Below are positions 22,375-34,769 of a DNA stretch of 64,000 bases, piece after piece. This stretch comes from Plotosus lineatus (Eukaryota > Chordata > Actinopteri > Siluriformes > Plotosidae): contig CM045733.1 of the NCBI GenBank assembly GCA_024760905.1, positions 41,341,001 through 41,405,000 of the forward strand, given 5' to 3'. The notes beneath the pieces were generated by a model. The model was not told the origin of the DNA and ran no database searches. It worked only from the letters and a program-made list of their open reading frames with translations. The position numbers and the translations under genes were made by a program. The stretch's first letter is position 1; every line of letters starts with the position of its first letter.

Positions 22375-25300
22375 GTCGTGGGTTTGCTGTTGGAACTGTC
22401 ATGGATAGAGTATAAATGTGAGTGAAAATTCGGACTTTAGATCTTTTGCCGTTTCATCGAGTGACTATGATGTGATTGCTGTATGTGAAACGTTCTTAAA
22501 AGGTAATGCGGTTTTGTCTCTAGATGGTTTTACGTTTTACAATAATAACAGACTCCACTTACATAAATGAGCAAAGCGAGGCTCTGGTGGAGTGGGACTG
22601 TTTATTAGAAACTCTATTCTTGCTAAATATGACTGTAAGATTGTTGATGACACGTCAGAGGACATATTGTGGTTGGAATGTGCGCCATGTACGAGTGGTG
22701 TCCCTATATACCTCTTTGTGTGTTACCTACCTCCCAAAGGTTCCTCGTATCAGAGACCCTGAGGAGTTCTACAATACACTCCTACACCAGGTGTATACCT
22801 ACCAGAACCAAGTTATTATGCAAATATAGGGCGACTTTAACGCCAGGACTGGCGACTTACCTGATTTTATACAAGGTGTTGACTCTGTCCCGGACCGTAT
22901 TTGTACTGACAATACTGTTAACAATTATGGTGAGCTTTTGATTGATTTTCTTATAGATATCAATTTTTGTATGTTAAACGGATGTTTTAGCTCAAATGAT
23001 TTTACTTGTATTGGCCTGAATGGTAGATCCATTGTTGATCATGTTTTAGTCCCCCATGAGCAGCTATCTCTCTACTCTGAGTTTAAAGTGGTATCAATGG
23101 CATCTCTAATCGTTAAGCACAGTATTAGTGTGCCTAACTCCATCCCAGATCATTCCCTGTTGACCTACTCTTTGGACCTCTCAGTGTTTGACAACAAGAC
23201 CCCGGTAAACCAGCCTCAATCCCCTGACGATGTAGAAGAGGGAAAGATACGATATAATGTCAGAAATATCCACAGTGACTTCCTCTCTACCGAATCATCA
23301 CGTGACCTGATAGAACGCACTATCTCCCGGATAGAACAGAGTTTAAGTGCCTCTCAAGAGGTGAATGAAGCATATTCAGAGTTTGTCGACCTGGTTCAGT
23401 TAGAGATGTCCAACAGACTCCCAGTTTTTAATAGTAAACGAAAAAACAAGAAAAATTCTTTTAGAAAACCCTACTGGAATGACGAGCTTCAGAAGCAGTG
23501 GGATCTTACTTGTAAATATGAAAGGAATTGGTTGCAGTGTAAAGATGGGACTAACAACAGATCAAGACTGAAACAACAGTATTGTGTTCAGAGAAAAACT
23601 TTTGATAAACTGAACAGAAAGCATAAAGGACGTACCAAGCAGAGAAACAGAACAATTTACTAGAGAAATTAAACCAAGCGGATATGAACTTCTGGCGGCT
23701 CATCAGTAAAATAGGAATATCTAACGATATAATGAAAGTGACTATTCCTGAGGAAGTGATGCTTGAAGATGGTAATGTTGTCAATGATGTTCACGCTGTC
23801 CTGGATCACTGGAAAACTGACTTTGAACGTCTGTATTCAGGGGGCGACACCTCTGACACGTATGATGAGGACCACCTGAGACGAGTGTTGCACGACCTTG
23901 AACAATTAACTACATCAAATGGTACCTACGAGCAGGAAGATTCACCACTAAATGTGCCTATCTCGCGCGAGGAAGTGACGCAAGCCGTGCACGGAGCTAA
24001 AAATAGAAAAGCAGCCGGTGTTGACAATCTGCCAGCGGAAGTCCTGAAAAATTACAACTGTGTGGACATTCTGTCTCGTATCTTCACTTACTGCTTTGAC
24101 AATGGGGTCATTCCAAGCACCTAGACTGAATCAATAATCAACCCCATTGTGAAAAGTGGAACCAATCTACGTAAACCGTTATCATATCGTGGTATATCAC
24201 TTTTATCTGTTTCATGTAAAATATACTGTGATATCCTTAATCAACAGATAACCAAGTGGCTCGACTTCAGCAATTTACTATCAGATACACAAAATGGTTT
24301 TAGGAAAGGGAGAAGTTGTTTCCATCACATATATTCTTCATACACTGTTTTAAAGGCAAGGTTGGATTGTAAAACAAACACTTTTACATGTTTTATTGAC
24401 TTGAAGAAAGCATTTGACAATAATTTTGATAGAAACTGCTTGTGGCTCAAGTTACTGAAGGCCGGAATAAATGGAAAAATGTTCTCCACGATTCAATCAA
24501 TGTACCACAACACAACTAGTGCTGTAAAAGTGAACGATAATCTGACGTCTTTCTTCAAGGTGAATACAGGAGTAAAGCAAGGCTCTATTCTGTCCCCAAT
24601 GTTGTTCTCAGTATATATTAATGACTTAGCAAATGAGATCGACAGTTTGAACCAAGGAGTACCTGTTGGTGATATTTTTGTTTCAGTTTTGTTATACGCT
24701 GATGACATTGTTTTAATAGCCCCCACCGAAGAAACGCTACAGTTAATGCTCAACGTTGTGTCCATCTGGTGAAGGAAATGGCGTCTTGGCATCAACAAGG
24801 ATTCGTTATGCCGAATCGTACAAGTATCTCGGTTTCTGGTTCAATGAACATTTGAACATGAAGTTTGCTGTGAGAGAACTGGCTAAAAGTGCGAGTAGAG
24901 CACTCTCCTTGTTGATTACAAAGTACAGACTGTGGTGATATGGCTTATATGGCTTACAGGAAGCTGTTCGAATCCACTGTTGAACCCATCATGTTATATT
25001 GTGCACCGATCTGGGGTTTATACGGTCAGTGTGAGATCAGCAACGTACAACACAGGGCTATGAGGTTTTTCTTAGGAGTACCAAGAAATACGTCAACTAC
25101 AGCTCTTCATGGTGAAATGGGCTAGCCAACCTGTCTAACAAAACAACGTATGGAAGCTTTTCGTTTTTATATCAAGCACTGTTAGAGTGAAGGTGACAGA
25201 TTGCTGACTAAACTGTATAACTGGTCCAAGGGAAGGAGAGGCTCATTCGTGTACAAAGAACAATATTTATGCACAAAACTGAATATTGATACAACCTCAA

Positions 25301-25799
25301 CTATTAATACAGCTATAAAAGAGATGAAGAAACGCCTGATGAGACTAGACGAAGAACTGTGGTTTTATGAACTATGGAATGATAGAAACAAATTGAACGG
25401 GAATAAATTAAGAATTTACAGACTCTGCAAGAAGGACCGACAACCTGAGATGTACATCAAGACAATTTTAAACAGGAACATATGACAAAAAACCTCACCA
25501 AACTACGCTGTGGCAATCTCGCCCTCCACATCGAGACAGGAAGATACAGCAAGCCCCCCACCCCACCATCTGAGAGAACCCGCCCCTTCTGTCACTGCAT
25601 GGAAGACAAAATTCACTTCCTTTTAAATTGCCATTTTTACCATGATCTGAGATTTAAATTTTTATCCTTGTTAGATACTTCGTTTTACGAAAATCATATT
25701 CAAATTTTAAGTCTTTTGATGGCTTCATATCCCCATCTTTTATATATCTTAGCAATATCTCTTAACGAAATGTTTAAAAGGAGGGAATGTTTTCTCTGA
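22375..25799 (+). pseudogene. LINE endonuclease-RT with zinc-knuckle-like C-terminus, broken
   Basis: Segments in order are: endonuclease start (CWNCHG, about 22390), a second endonuclease piece with RSIVDHVLVP and IPDHSLLTYSLD (22938-23663), then RT. RT motifs are KNRKAAGVDNLPAEVLKNY (about 24000), CFIDLKKAFDNNF (about 24400), GVKQGSILSPMLFSVYINDL (about 24570) and YADDIVLI (about 24700). The C-terminus includes VQHRAMRFFLGVPRNT (about 25050) and CHCMEDKIHFLLNCHFYHD (about 25600), a Cys/His cluster like the end of several LINE proteins. A TAG at 24122-24124 interrupts one frame, and other breaks fall near 22370, 23663, 24772, 24938, 25125 and 25485. The clade is not assigned. Confidence 0.85.
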
Positions 25800-25997
25800 G
25801 TACTATACATTATGCAATATTTAAATTTTTATATTCTTAAGTACATTATATTGTTTTAATAGTGTCTCATAAGCATATACTAGGCTGGGTGTATGTAATC
25901 TTTTATCCGTATAATTTACATTTTTTTATTAAATTTTAAATATTTTTATTTCATACATGTGATACTTTAATAAACTACATCTGTCTGTCTGTCTGTC

Positions 25998-26299
25998 ATA
26001 TTATCACAACAAACATTTGTGTTCAACTAGTGAGCATACCTGCTATAAGTTAGTATGTTAATAGTATGACACTATAATTCAAAATGTAACATTTACTCTG
26101 CACTACTAGTCTTACACTGTACTTATTGCATAAATTTATAAAAATAGCGTAATTCCGCGAAATAGGCGAGTAAAAATAGCGCAATTCTGCTAAATAGCGG
26201 AGATCTGGGATTCCTGTGTTTAATAATTGTACTTCAGGGGACCACTTTGCGCAACCTGTTGGGCACTTGGAAATTTGGACACTCAGAGAGCAAGGAGGA
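25998..26299. other. Spacer with CGCGAAATA-like repeat remnants
   Basis: AATAGCGTAATTCCGCGAAA and a similar unit AATAGCGCAATTCTGCTAAA lie in tandem near 26144-26200. They recall the CGCG-type MITE ends but no element boundary can be drawn. Confidence 0.35.
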
Positions 26300-26492
26300 C
26301 TTCAACTGCTTCAAAATGAAATGTTACCCTATACTTGCGACATTCTTGGTCTAGCAGAAACTTGGTCTAGCAGAAACTCACTGGGCGGGTAGTGGCAAGC
26401 TAAGTGGGGGTGAAATTATCTGGTCTGGTGAGGAGAAAACTCACAGAAAGGGAGTAGGGTTCCTGCTCAGCAAACATGCCAGAGAAGCACTT

Positions 26493-28294
26493 TTGGGTTA
26501 TAACTCAATTAGCCTCAGAATTATTCTTGCACATTTCAAAGGCCAACCACTCAGTCTCTGTATCATTCAAGTTTATGCTCCAACTGCAGATCGTCGTGAA
26601 GATGATATTGTTTCATTCCATGATAAACTTGAAGTCACAATGAAATATACCAACAAGAAGGACATCAAGATAGCCATGGGTGATTGGAATGCAAAAATTG
26701 GTTGTGATAACTCTGGGTACAAAAGGAGTATGGGAAGATATGGTTACGGAGAGCAAAACGATAGAGGGAGGCGATTACTGGAATTTGGCCTGAAGCATAA
26801 ACTATATATTGCCAATTCTTGTTTTAAGCAAAAAGAAAGTAAGAAATGGACCTGGACAACACCAAACGGGACCAGCCACAACATGATCGACATGATTCTA
26901 TTTGAAAGACGATGGCTTATGGCTGTTAGAAACTGTAGATCATATCAAGGAGCAGATATCACATCGGATCATAACCCCATCCTCAGCAAATGTCAAGTCA
27001 GATTCAAGAGAAAAACTAAAAAGAGCGTGAGATTTGGCACCAATATTGAAGCACTCAAAAATGTATTCGCACCACATTCACCACTAAGCATTAGGAAAGT
27101 ATTGACAGTAATAGAAGTACCCACAATTTGGAAGAAAGAACTAACAATGTATACAAAGCAATGTGCAAAGCAGTGGAGACTACCCCTTGCATTCAGAAAC
27201 CCAACAACAAGTGGATTACGGAAGATAGCCCACTAATGGACTTTGTCCATTCTTCTGGCAATCTTGTCTCTCTCCAAACATCGTTGCAGAGAGACAAGAT
27301 TGCCAGAAGAATAGACAAAGTCAATCATTGTCACTCTTCCAAAAAAAAAAAAGATCTCAGCAAATGCAAGAACTATCGCACACTATACCTTATTAATCAC
27401 ATATGCAAAGTCTTCCTCCTCGTCCTTCTCGAAAAGCTTAAGTACAGTACAATACCCTTCCTGGCGGAAGAACAAGCCGGGTTTTACAAAAATCACAGTA
27501 CGACTCAACAAATCCTCATGCTTCGCTTAACTGCTGAAAAATATTTACAGAATCAGGACAGACTAATTTACAACTGCTTCATTGACTTTACAAAACCATT
27601 TGACAGCATTACGCATGAGTCAATTTGAATTCAAATCCTATGGCATAAAGATGAAATTGGTTGACATGCTTGAATGTATTTACACGAATAACTAAGCCAC
27701 AGTCCACATCAAAAACAACATTGGTGATTGGTTCAAGCAGGAGAAAGGTACAAGGCAAGGGGATCCTATCTCTAAAGAAAGCTTTCAGAAGCTTCAGAAT
27801 AGCCTGACATTGGCTAACAATGCTGCAGCGAAAGCTGGCCTTAAAATCAATACCAATAAAACAAAAATGATGGAAAAGGATTGCATTGGAAACTGGAGCT
27901 TTTCAACACTTTCAACACTGTTAAGAGAAGCAGAACTATTAGCATCAAAACCAAGGTTTGAATCATCCACACATGTGTCTATAGTGTTCCCCTATACACA
28001 GCTGAGACATGGACACTCCGCAAAGATGACATCCATAGACTTAATGCATTTGAAATGTACTGCTTCAGAAATATACTTAACATCTGTTGGTTTCATCATA
28101 TTTCCAATACCAAAGTCATTCGCTTTATTAAGCCGGACAACAATCTGATGCAAATGATCAGCCTTTTTGGCCACATCTGCCTTATGACAGATAATCGTCT
28201 TATCAAGCAAGTGCTCTTTGGCATTATGGGGGCCAGAACAGAAGATCCAGATCAAGTAGAAAACGGGCAGATGATCTTGAATTTTTATTGCTAA
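26493..28294 (+). pseudogene. RTE-like endonuclease-RT pseudogene
   Basis: The endonuclease (26493-27236) shows IIQVYAPTADRRED, AMGDWNAKIGCDNSGYK, ANSCFKQKESKKWTWTTPNG, NMIDMILFERRW and SDHNPILSKCQV, so both the catalytic Asp-Asn pair and the final Ser-Asp-His are present. The RT N-terminal half (27340-27628) shows CKNYRTLYLINHICKVFLL, EEQAGFYKNHSTTQQI and CFIDFTKPFDSI. GTRQGDPIS follows at about 27750, but the YADD region is absent. The C-terminal piece (28055-28294) has MYCFRNILNI and LFGHICLMTDNRLIKQVLFG. The protein is not functional. Confidence 0.85.
27239..27322. repeat. Near-perfect 35-bp inverted repeat in the LINE ORF
   Basis: The arm at 27239-27273 and the arm at 27288-27322 are reverse complements with one mismatch and a 14-nt loop. 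Neither arm is expected from the protein sequence of the element. Confidence 0.9.
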
Positions 28295-28300
28295 ACTTTC

Positions 28301-28808
28301 CAAAATAGCCCTGAGCAGAGCCAATTGGAGAACATGGACACTGCTGATCATTCTCACCTACGGGTTCGCAAGAACCCAGGGTGATTAACGATAAGGAACA
28401 AACGGTTACGCAACTCATTTTCAGCTGAACGAACTCTGGGTTACCAGTCATTTATCCATGAACCATAAACTGGTTCCACAAATATTTGAAATGTCGAGGC
28501 CTGCATTTGTATTATTATAATTTTACCCTAAAACAGTTGTATACACATTGCTTTATAACATCTATTACCAAATTTATGTCTTGGGTGAATCCCACCAAGT
28601 CATTTGTTATTTTGGCTGTATGGATTCTTTCTCATTGATGGCTCACAGATTTGTTGCCTGACCGCTTCACCCAGACTACTCGTTGTCCTTAGCTCATTAT
28701 GCTTTCATCTCAGGGCTACAATAATCCGGTATACATGAACACATGTACACATCAGCCTATCATGAAATAAGATAAATACATATGCATAATTTTGTCAAAA
28801 TGGGTCTA
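28301..28808. other. Intergenic, nothing recognised
   Basis: AT-rich spacer between the LINE relic and the next MITE, with no supported feature. Confidence 0.4.
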
Positions 28809-28906
28809 CAGTAAGTCTCCCGTTATTCGCATGGGTTGCGTTCCGCTCCTTTGCGCAAATCCTGAAAATCCGCGAATTATTGATGCGGTTTTAAGACCCT
28901 ATGTAT

Positions 28907-31807
28907 TAGGGTGCGTCTAAATTTTGAAGGTTGGACATTAATACTGGCCAGGTTACTAATGCGTGCCAATTGATAAAAAAATGATGTGGGCCAATTTTTA
29001 TAAAAATTGGATAAATTTAGAACTTGCTCAAAGCCTTGAAAGATTTACTCTATATATATATGAGTATATAAGTATATAACATAATAATAGCGAAATGTGG
29101 AATAATGAACTTTATTTCAATGCTGTGTTTAAATTACTGAATAACCCACCATTTATGCAAAACTAACAAAAGTACAGTCTGTTGAGAGAACAAAATGCAA
29201 GAACAATCACTGTTAATAATGATAATTTCCCTTAACTGCTTTCAGGAATTTTCTTCGTTGGTACTCAACCATTTGCAGTACAAATTGTTTTTGTTCTTCG
29301 TTGCAGACGAGCGAGGCATTGAACGTTTGCATAAGAGCCACTGCTCTGTCTGCTAAGTCATTTGTTACTCTAAGGGCAGAAATGGTATTCTTTGCCTCCG
29401 TGTATGATTTGTTTGCTTCCCATTGTTGTGGGTCTTCTTGAAGAAAGGCTTCATCCAGTCTCAGGATCTGGAACAGCTTGATGGTTGAAGTGGTGAAGAA
29501 ATCAGCCAGTGCCATTGAAGATGGATCATTTAAAGGAGGAAGCCTTTTAGGAGGTTCATCAGAGCCCCGATTAGTGCGCATGTTGTCAACCATGCATCGC
29601 TTTTCGTCAACAGTGATCGATTCATCAAAAAGGCTAAAGCCTATCAATGTCTCCGACAAATACCAAAGATGCCTGGAAAATGCAGCCACTGCAGCACGAG
29701 ATATTTCCTTGTCTGGGTAACTGTGTAGAGACTTCAAGAATTGAAGATCATTCTTTGGAGCTTCACAAGCTGATGTGCAGGTGAACCAGTATTCAACGTA
29801 GGTTGTGGTTATAAAGAGCGACACTCGAAGTAAGTGTTTCCACATCTTCTGGGATTGAGATTGTGTGGATGCTCTTGCTCTTGTGCTCTGGCATTGTCCG
29901 ATGCGGAACTGTTCTCTGAAAAGCCACATCTTGATAGCATAGATGGCACGTGCCATCCAATGTGCACGGTGAACTGCTCCTGGGTACCTGAACTTAACAC
30001 CATTAGGTGGCACAGCCCCTAAGAAGATGACCGTCAACTGCAAGAGTTCCTCATAGTCATCTATGGGGTGCTTTGCATCCAGTTGCTGCACAGCAAAAGA
30101 GATAATTCTCTCTCGAACAGCATCGACCTGCTCAGCTGCACCTGCTTCATCCAAAGCAGTGTGATACTTTGTTTGATCTATGTTTGGCCAGAAATCACGG
30201 AACTTACTGAAGATCTCGATTTTGGGAGATTTAGAAACATCATACAAAGAAAACACCTTTTCAAAGACAATTTCAGACACATGGTGTCGACACGCAAGAT
30301 TCAGAAGATCCTTTCCTAACTCTGTCTCAAGTTTGATGCAGACGCCACCCTTCATACTAGTATTACTTGCTGTTGTATCGAAACATAAGGCAACAATTCT
30401 GTCCTCCAGTTCCCAGCTCCTTATCTCAGCCATACAAGCCTCAGACATAACAGCAGCAGTGCTGCAATTGAGTTTGGGAATGGCAAGAAGTTTGGTCATT
30501 TCCTTTCCAGAAACCATAATCGGAAGTCGATCAACAGACAGTTGTTCAGTTTCAGTGTTGGTGTAATTTGGCATTAACTTGCCATCCCAATGCAATGTCA
30601 ATGGTACTTGTGGATCAAACGAATCACGGATTTCAGCTGCTAGTTCTGCACCTTGAACTCTTCTTGCCCGATGGACAGCAGATGGGCTGATGATGAGTTC
30701 AGTACCTGGTGATGTAAACTGACTGGATGTAGCCATGGCAGAAAAAATATGGGCAGCATTCCTGCTGCTAGTATTTGTGCAATTTAAAGCTGCTGCGACT
30801 TCACGCTTAACAATGGGAATTGTCCCGCTTTTCCGCCGCTGTGGTCGAGAAGATGTTGAAGGTTTTACTTCGTCTGAGCCCTCTGCAGCTGATGAGGCAG
30901 TTTCCTCACTTGATAAATCAAGCACTACATTGTCTGAGGCTACAGATGTGCTTGCAAGATATTTATTCTTATGAGCTGCAGCAGCTGCTGATCTTGCTTT
31001 TGCTCTCTCTTCTTGCTTTGAGAGCTTCATGTCAATTCCTAACATTGAACCTTATCGTCCCTTTTCACACTGAGCATTTAGAAACTGCCGGTCTTCTTCT
31101 ATCTTGATCATCGCCATGGCCTGCTCGTGTGCGATATCAAATACATTGTTCAAAGAATCCTTGAACTCTTCACGCTTTCTTTCTTCTGTTGCTGACTTCC
31201 TGTTGATATTCTTTTTCAGGCCTTGCCATTCTCTGTGAAGATGCCGCAGTTGTTCCCAGATATGATTCTTAGCCCTTGTTGGTATTCGTGCTCGTTCCCA
31301 AATTGGCAGGATCATTGCAACTGTTTCTTTCACACTGTCATTTAAACTCTTCTTGTTCCATGTATGGAAATCAAACAAAACCTTGAGCACCTCTCCTCTT
31401 GAAGGAAGTTTAGCACAGCTGAAGTTGTCTTCTGTGCTGCCAAGTAACCAAATTTCGGCCTTCTTTCTTGTAGTAGTACTAGTTACCTTTGCCGCCATTG
31501 CTGCTGCAAAGATAAAATTAAAAGTTGGTATTGTCACAAAGATTTCATCGGCAGACTGTTGATTAGCTTAAATAATAGTATATGTATGGGATTATGAGCC
31601 ATTTGGAAGCCGCTGTCCAAAATACAAGTAGCCACAGTAATGAGCGTAACTGTACAGAAATTTGAGGTCGTTGAGCAAGTAGTACATATTTACCTATCAC
31701 AATTTAATTTTGCATGTGATGTTTTCATGTGAAGTGGCACCAAAATTTCACCTGGCCGATATAAAATATCAAACTTTAATTTTTAAGCCTCCCTAAGACA
31801 CGCCCGA
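28907..31807 (-). mobile_element. hAT-like DNA transposon 1 (2.9 kb, TAGGGTG ends)
   Basis: The left end TAGGGTGCGTCTAA (28907) pairs with the inverted right end TCGGGCGTGTCTTA (ending 31807), 10 of 14 matching. The flanks are CTATGTAT (28899-28906) and CTACTGTAT (31808-31816), an 8-bp TSD with a one-base indel. The ends resemble those of transposon 2 (TAGGGTGGAGTG). It carries one transposase-like gene on the minus strand and lies wholly inside the MITE at 28809-32269. Confidence 0.7.
29213..31537 (-). pseudogene. hAT-like transposase gene 1, one internal stop
   Basis: The reading is open for 775 codons except one TAA at 31052-31054, in the same frame as the 610-residue downstream part, so a single CAA-to-TAA change would explain the break. 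Translation may begin at the ATG at 31498, just after a splice-acceptor-like TTTATCTTTGCAG. N-terminal helical region: LPSRGEVLKVLFDFH, PIWERARIPT, NVFDIAHEQAM. Then GSMLGIDMKLSKQEERAKAR and a low-complexity linker. The core has LHWDGK (putative first Asp, about 30586), CFDTTASNTS (second Asp, about 30379), LACRHHVSE (CxxH-like) and AVHRAHWMARAIYAIKMWLF. This order fits an RNase H-like transposase with a hAT-style insertion domain, though similarity to standard hAT proteins is weak. The gene at 40305-42215 shares every block. The final Glu is not assigned. Confidence 0.75.
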
Positions 31808-32630
31808 CTACTGTATGTATGATATTACATACGCTAAAATATGCTTCATAAACACATTTTTAGACAGTCTTACTCATTAATACAGTAATAATGTAGTAAC
31901 ATGTAATGATTAAGTAAAAACTTTTTAATTTTGTACTGTGATAATATTTATGAATAAATAAAGCACTTAGGCTTCTTATCAGAAACTAGAGAAGATGCAG
32001 GCCGTTTGGGTGACATCATAAGGCTTAAATAATAATTAAAAACACACAAAAAATTGAATTCACAATTCAAGCAATCACGTTGATATGTGTGCAAAAGGAG
32101 AAAAAAGAGGTGTACACATCATCTGATACTGATCAGCAGGAGGGATAAAACAAAAGCTCTCAGCCATTGGCTAAATTTGAATCACGTTCCAGTAACTTCC
32201 AGGGCTGCCGCTAATCTGTAAGTATGCTGGGCCGCGACCGGTGAACCACGAATGGACGGGGGGTTACTGTATTGTAATTTTGTATTATTTCATTTTAGTA
32301 CTGACAATTTCATACTTCACAATTTAGTACTGACATTTTGCAAAATGCAAAGTCTTTTTAAACAAGACTAATCACTACAGACTGCCTTCCCACAGTGTGG
32401 CATGTTATATAATGCTTATAGAATTATGACAAAACTAGTCCAGCAAAACAGAATCAACAGCTATCAACAATCTTATGCCAATGATGTCATGACACTACCT
32501 CACAGATGTCACATGATGGGTTTTACCAGGTGGAATAACACTGAAACTAAGTTACCAATAGGTGTGTGAGGCAGTTCTTTATTGTATTAAACCAATGATG
32601 ACTGCCTCATCTTCGTCCAGTCCCAATATA
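31808..32630. other. Right part of the split MITE plus spacer
   Basis: 31808-32269 completes the TA-target MITE. 32272-32628 is unique AT-rich DNA without supported features. Confidence 0.6.
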
Positions 32631-33507
32631 CAGTAATCCCCCTTATTTCGCGGTTAATGGGGACCAGCCCCCCTCGCAAAATGCGAAAAACCGCAAAATG
32701 ACTTCTGCCACTTCTTAAGGACACCCACTCACCTATATATTATATAAAATTTATATAGAAGTTAATTTTAAAGTGTTCTATGCATGTTAATGTCATACAG
32801 GCAACGTGTATTAATATATAAATAAATTATACATCTTATAATGACAATAAATATATATAAATACTGTATAACAAACCTTATTAATAACAAATCCATGACC
32901 ATGTCGAGAAGGAGAATCACTGGTGGCACCGGTGCTTGGTTGGGGCTCGTCAGTGCCTCCAGAGCCTTTGCTTTAGTACGCATCATGTTCGTGTCTAAAC
33001 TTACAGATGTTTAACTCCCTTTCTCTCTCCCCCCCCCCCGAAAATACACTGCATGCACTGGTGAGGGGCGTGGCTGTTAACCGCAGGCAAAATCCAGAGA
33101 GCGCACCTGAATTCACTCAGCCATCAGTGCACTCCGTGCTCGACCAGTTTCTCTGTTGATACTCTCCCAGTGATTTTGGTTTTTGTTTTTCCCTCATCAC
33201 TACGGTGAACACCATTTTTCCCGCACCCCAGTGCTTGCCCTGAGCTAAAAAAAAAACATTGTTTCATGATGGAGGAAAGGTGTGTTGGATGCTGAGAAAT
33301 ATAATCTCGACCAATCAGCTTGCTGGATTCACAGCCAATCAGAGAACACTCAAGCAAGAGAACAGAGCATGTTGGGTAGCGTAGTTCAATATATACGTAG
33401 TGCTGTAGTGTGCGTGAATTTTGAATAATTTTTAATTTTTCTATGGGAAATCACGCGATATTGCGGGGACGCAAAGTAGGAAACATGAAAGTGGCGGGGG
33501 ATTACTG
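32631..33507. mobile_element. TA-target MITE, complete (877 bp)
   Basis: The left end CAGTAATCCCCCTTATTTCG and the inverted right end CAGTAATCCCCCGCCACTTT are flanked by TA on both sides (32629-32630 and 33508-33509). The interior holds CCAATCAG boxes near 33313 and 33338 and a C-run. The element at the left window edge is the same family. No transposase remains. Confidence 0.85.
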
Positions 33508-33509
33508 TA

Positions 33510-34769
33510 TCATAAAAATATCAAGGTGGTCCCTGTGCATTATGTAAATGACTGTCTCAAAGCGTTCCTCATGTGGAGTAATATTTAAATTGATCATTCT
33601 CATGAAGTATTTGGGACATGAATCTCAGGCATCTGTACTGTAATTTAAATTTTTACTGTGAGGTCTAAATCCAAGTTTTAACTGAGCATGCAATAGAGAG
33701 TAATACAGAAAATCGTTGCTATCATGGCTCTGCTGCTGAAATAATGCGTACATTTTCTTTAAATTCAAATCACTGCTCAAGTACTTTCTACATGGCACAC
33801 ATCTATGTCTATTATGGAGTTAATAATTAAAAGCCTGGATATGACTACCTTCAATTAATTCCTTCACTAAATTATTTTACTCAACTTAATGAGCAGCCTT
33901 CTTTTTCTCTGAGTATGACTTGTTCAGAACAATACCTGACAACTCAAGGACTTTAACTAAAATAAAAACTTTTAGTTTAACATCCTGGATATGACATTAA
34001 ACTGCACCCAGGCTCCCAAGTGGCGAATGATGGCAAATTCAAATCCGGTTTCATTCCACAGCCATCTATGCCCAGGAGTCCATGGGAGTTAACGCTCTGA
34101 GCTCTCATAGGAGGAAGTGATGGCATAAGATTACTTTCCTGTCACTCACAGTGATTGCCAGCCAATCATGGCCATATTTGAGCCGATTTGTACAAGGGAG
34201 CGGCTAGCACTTTCGCTTCGCTTTTTTATATAGACTGCCCGCAAAATGCATCGCAGTTCAAAAAGAGGCAGGCAGCAAGCATTGCATGTCACGGAAAATG
34301 CATGCACATACTCTCACCTCCCTGGTTAATGATCATTATGTGATAGGGAAGGCAATACTTGATGGCTGGGAATTGCATATGATGAAATTAGGGAGAAAAC
34401 CAGGGGGGGTGATACATTCAAAGATCAGATGAAGGCCTGTCACTGACACCCCAATGCCAGCCAAATGAGGGTCACTCAGATGCCCCAATGGCAGCCAGAA
34501 AAAGTCCACTCACAAACAAACCAGCAGTACAACAAATATGGAAAGACCTGACCATCCACCACAATTTCCTGGTCGCGTTTGCCAAAAATGGCTCATCAAA
34601 TAATAATTCATATTGTGCCGTCAAGTAATACGCCCCATAGGTTTCTTCAATGGTTGAATACTACTGGGAGAGAGGTAACGGACTCCTTGAATACAGCCGC
34701 CAAGGATGAAGGACCGACTTCAAACTCCAATCAGGGAACCGTCATATTGGAAGGCCGTGAGCAGGAAAG
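33510..34769. other. Intergenic, nothing recognised
   Basis: AT-rich sequence. A B-box-like TTCAAATCCGG near 34040 lacks a matching A box and is not called as a SINE. Confidence 0.4.

Larger units (their letters stand above)
22094..25997 (+). mobile_element. LINE with (CTGT)n tail, plus strand, decayed
   Basis: Coding remains run from 22094 to 25799, then an AT-rich 3' region ends in AATAAACTACAT and a (CTGT)n repeat at 25979-25997. The short-repeat tail and endonuclease-RT order identify a non-LTR retrotransposon. The 5' boundary is not clear. Confidence 0.85.
26300..28300 (+). mobile_element. RTE-like LINE, plus strand, decayed and internally deleted
   Basis: Endonuclease, RT and C-terminal blocks of one element follow each other. 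A deletion removes the RT catalytic core, and a 35-bp-arm inverted repeat occupies 27239-27322. The family is distinct from the copy A RTE. Confidence 0.8.
28809..32269. mobile_element. TA-target MITE split by a hAT-like transposon
   Basis: The left end CAGTAAGTCTCCCGTTATTC at 28809 and the inverted right end CAGTAACCCCCCGTCCATTC (ending 32269) form a TIR. Both are flanked by TA (28807-28808 and 32270-32271). Without the nested element it is about 560 bp. The ends resemble those of the MITE at 32631-33507. CAGT ends with TA duplication suggest a pogo/Tigger relative. Confidence 0.8.

Noticed and set aside
34030..34060. SINE head near a TTCAAATCCGG box
   Set aside because: No A box, body or tail of a known SINE family nearby.
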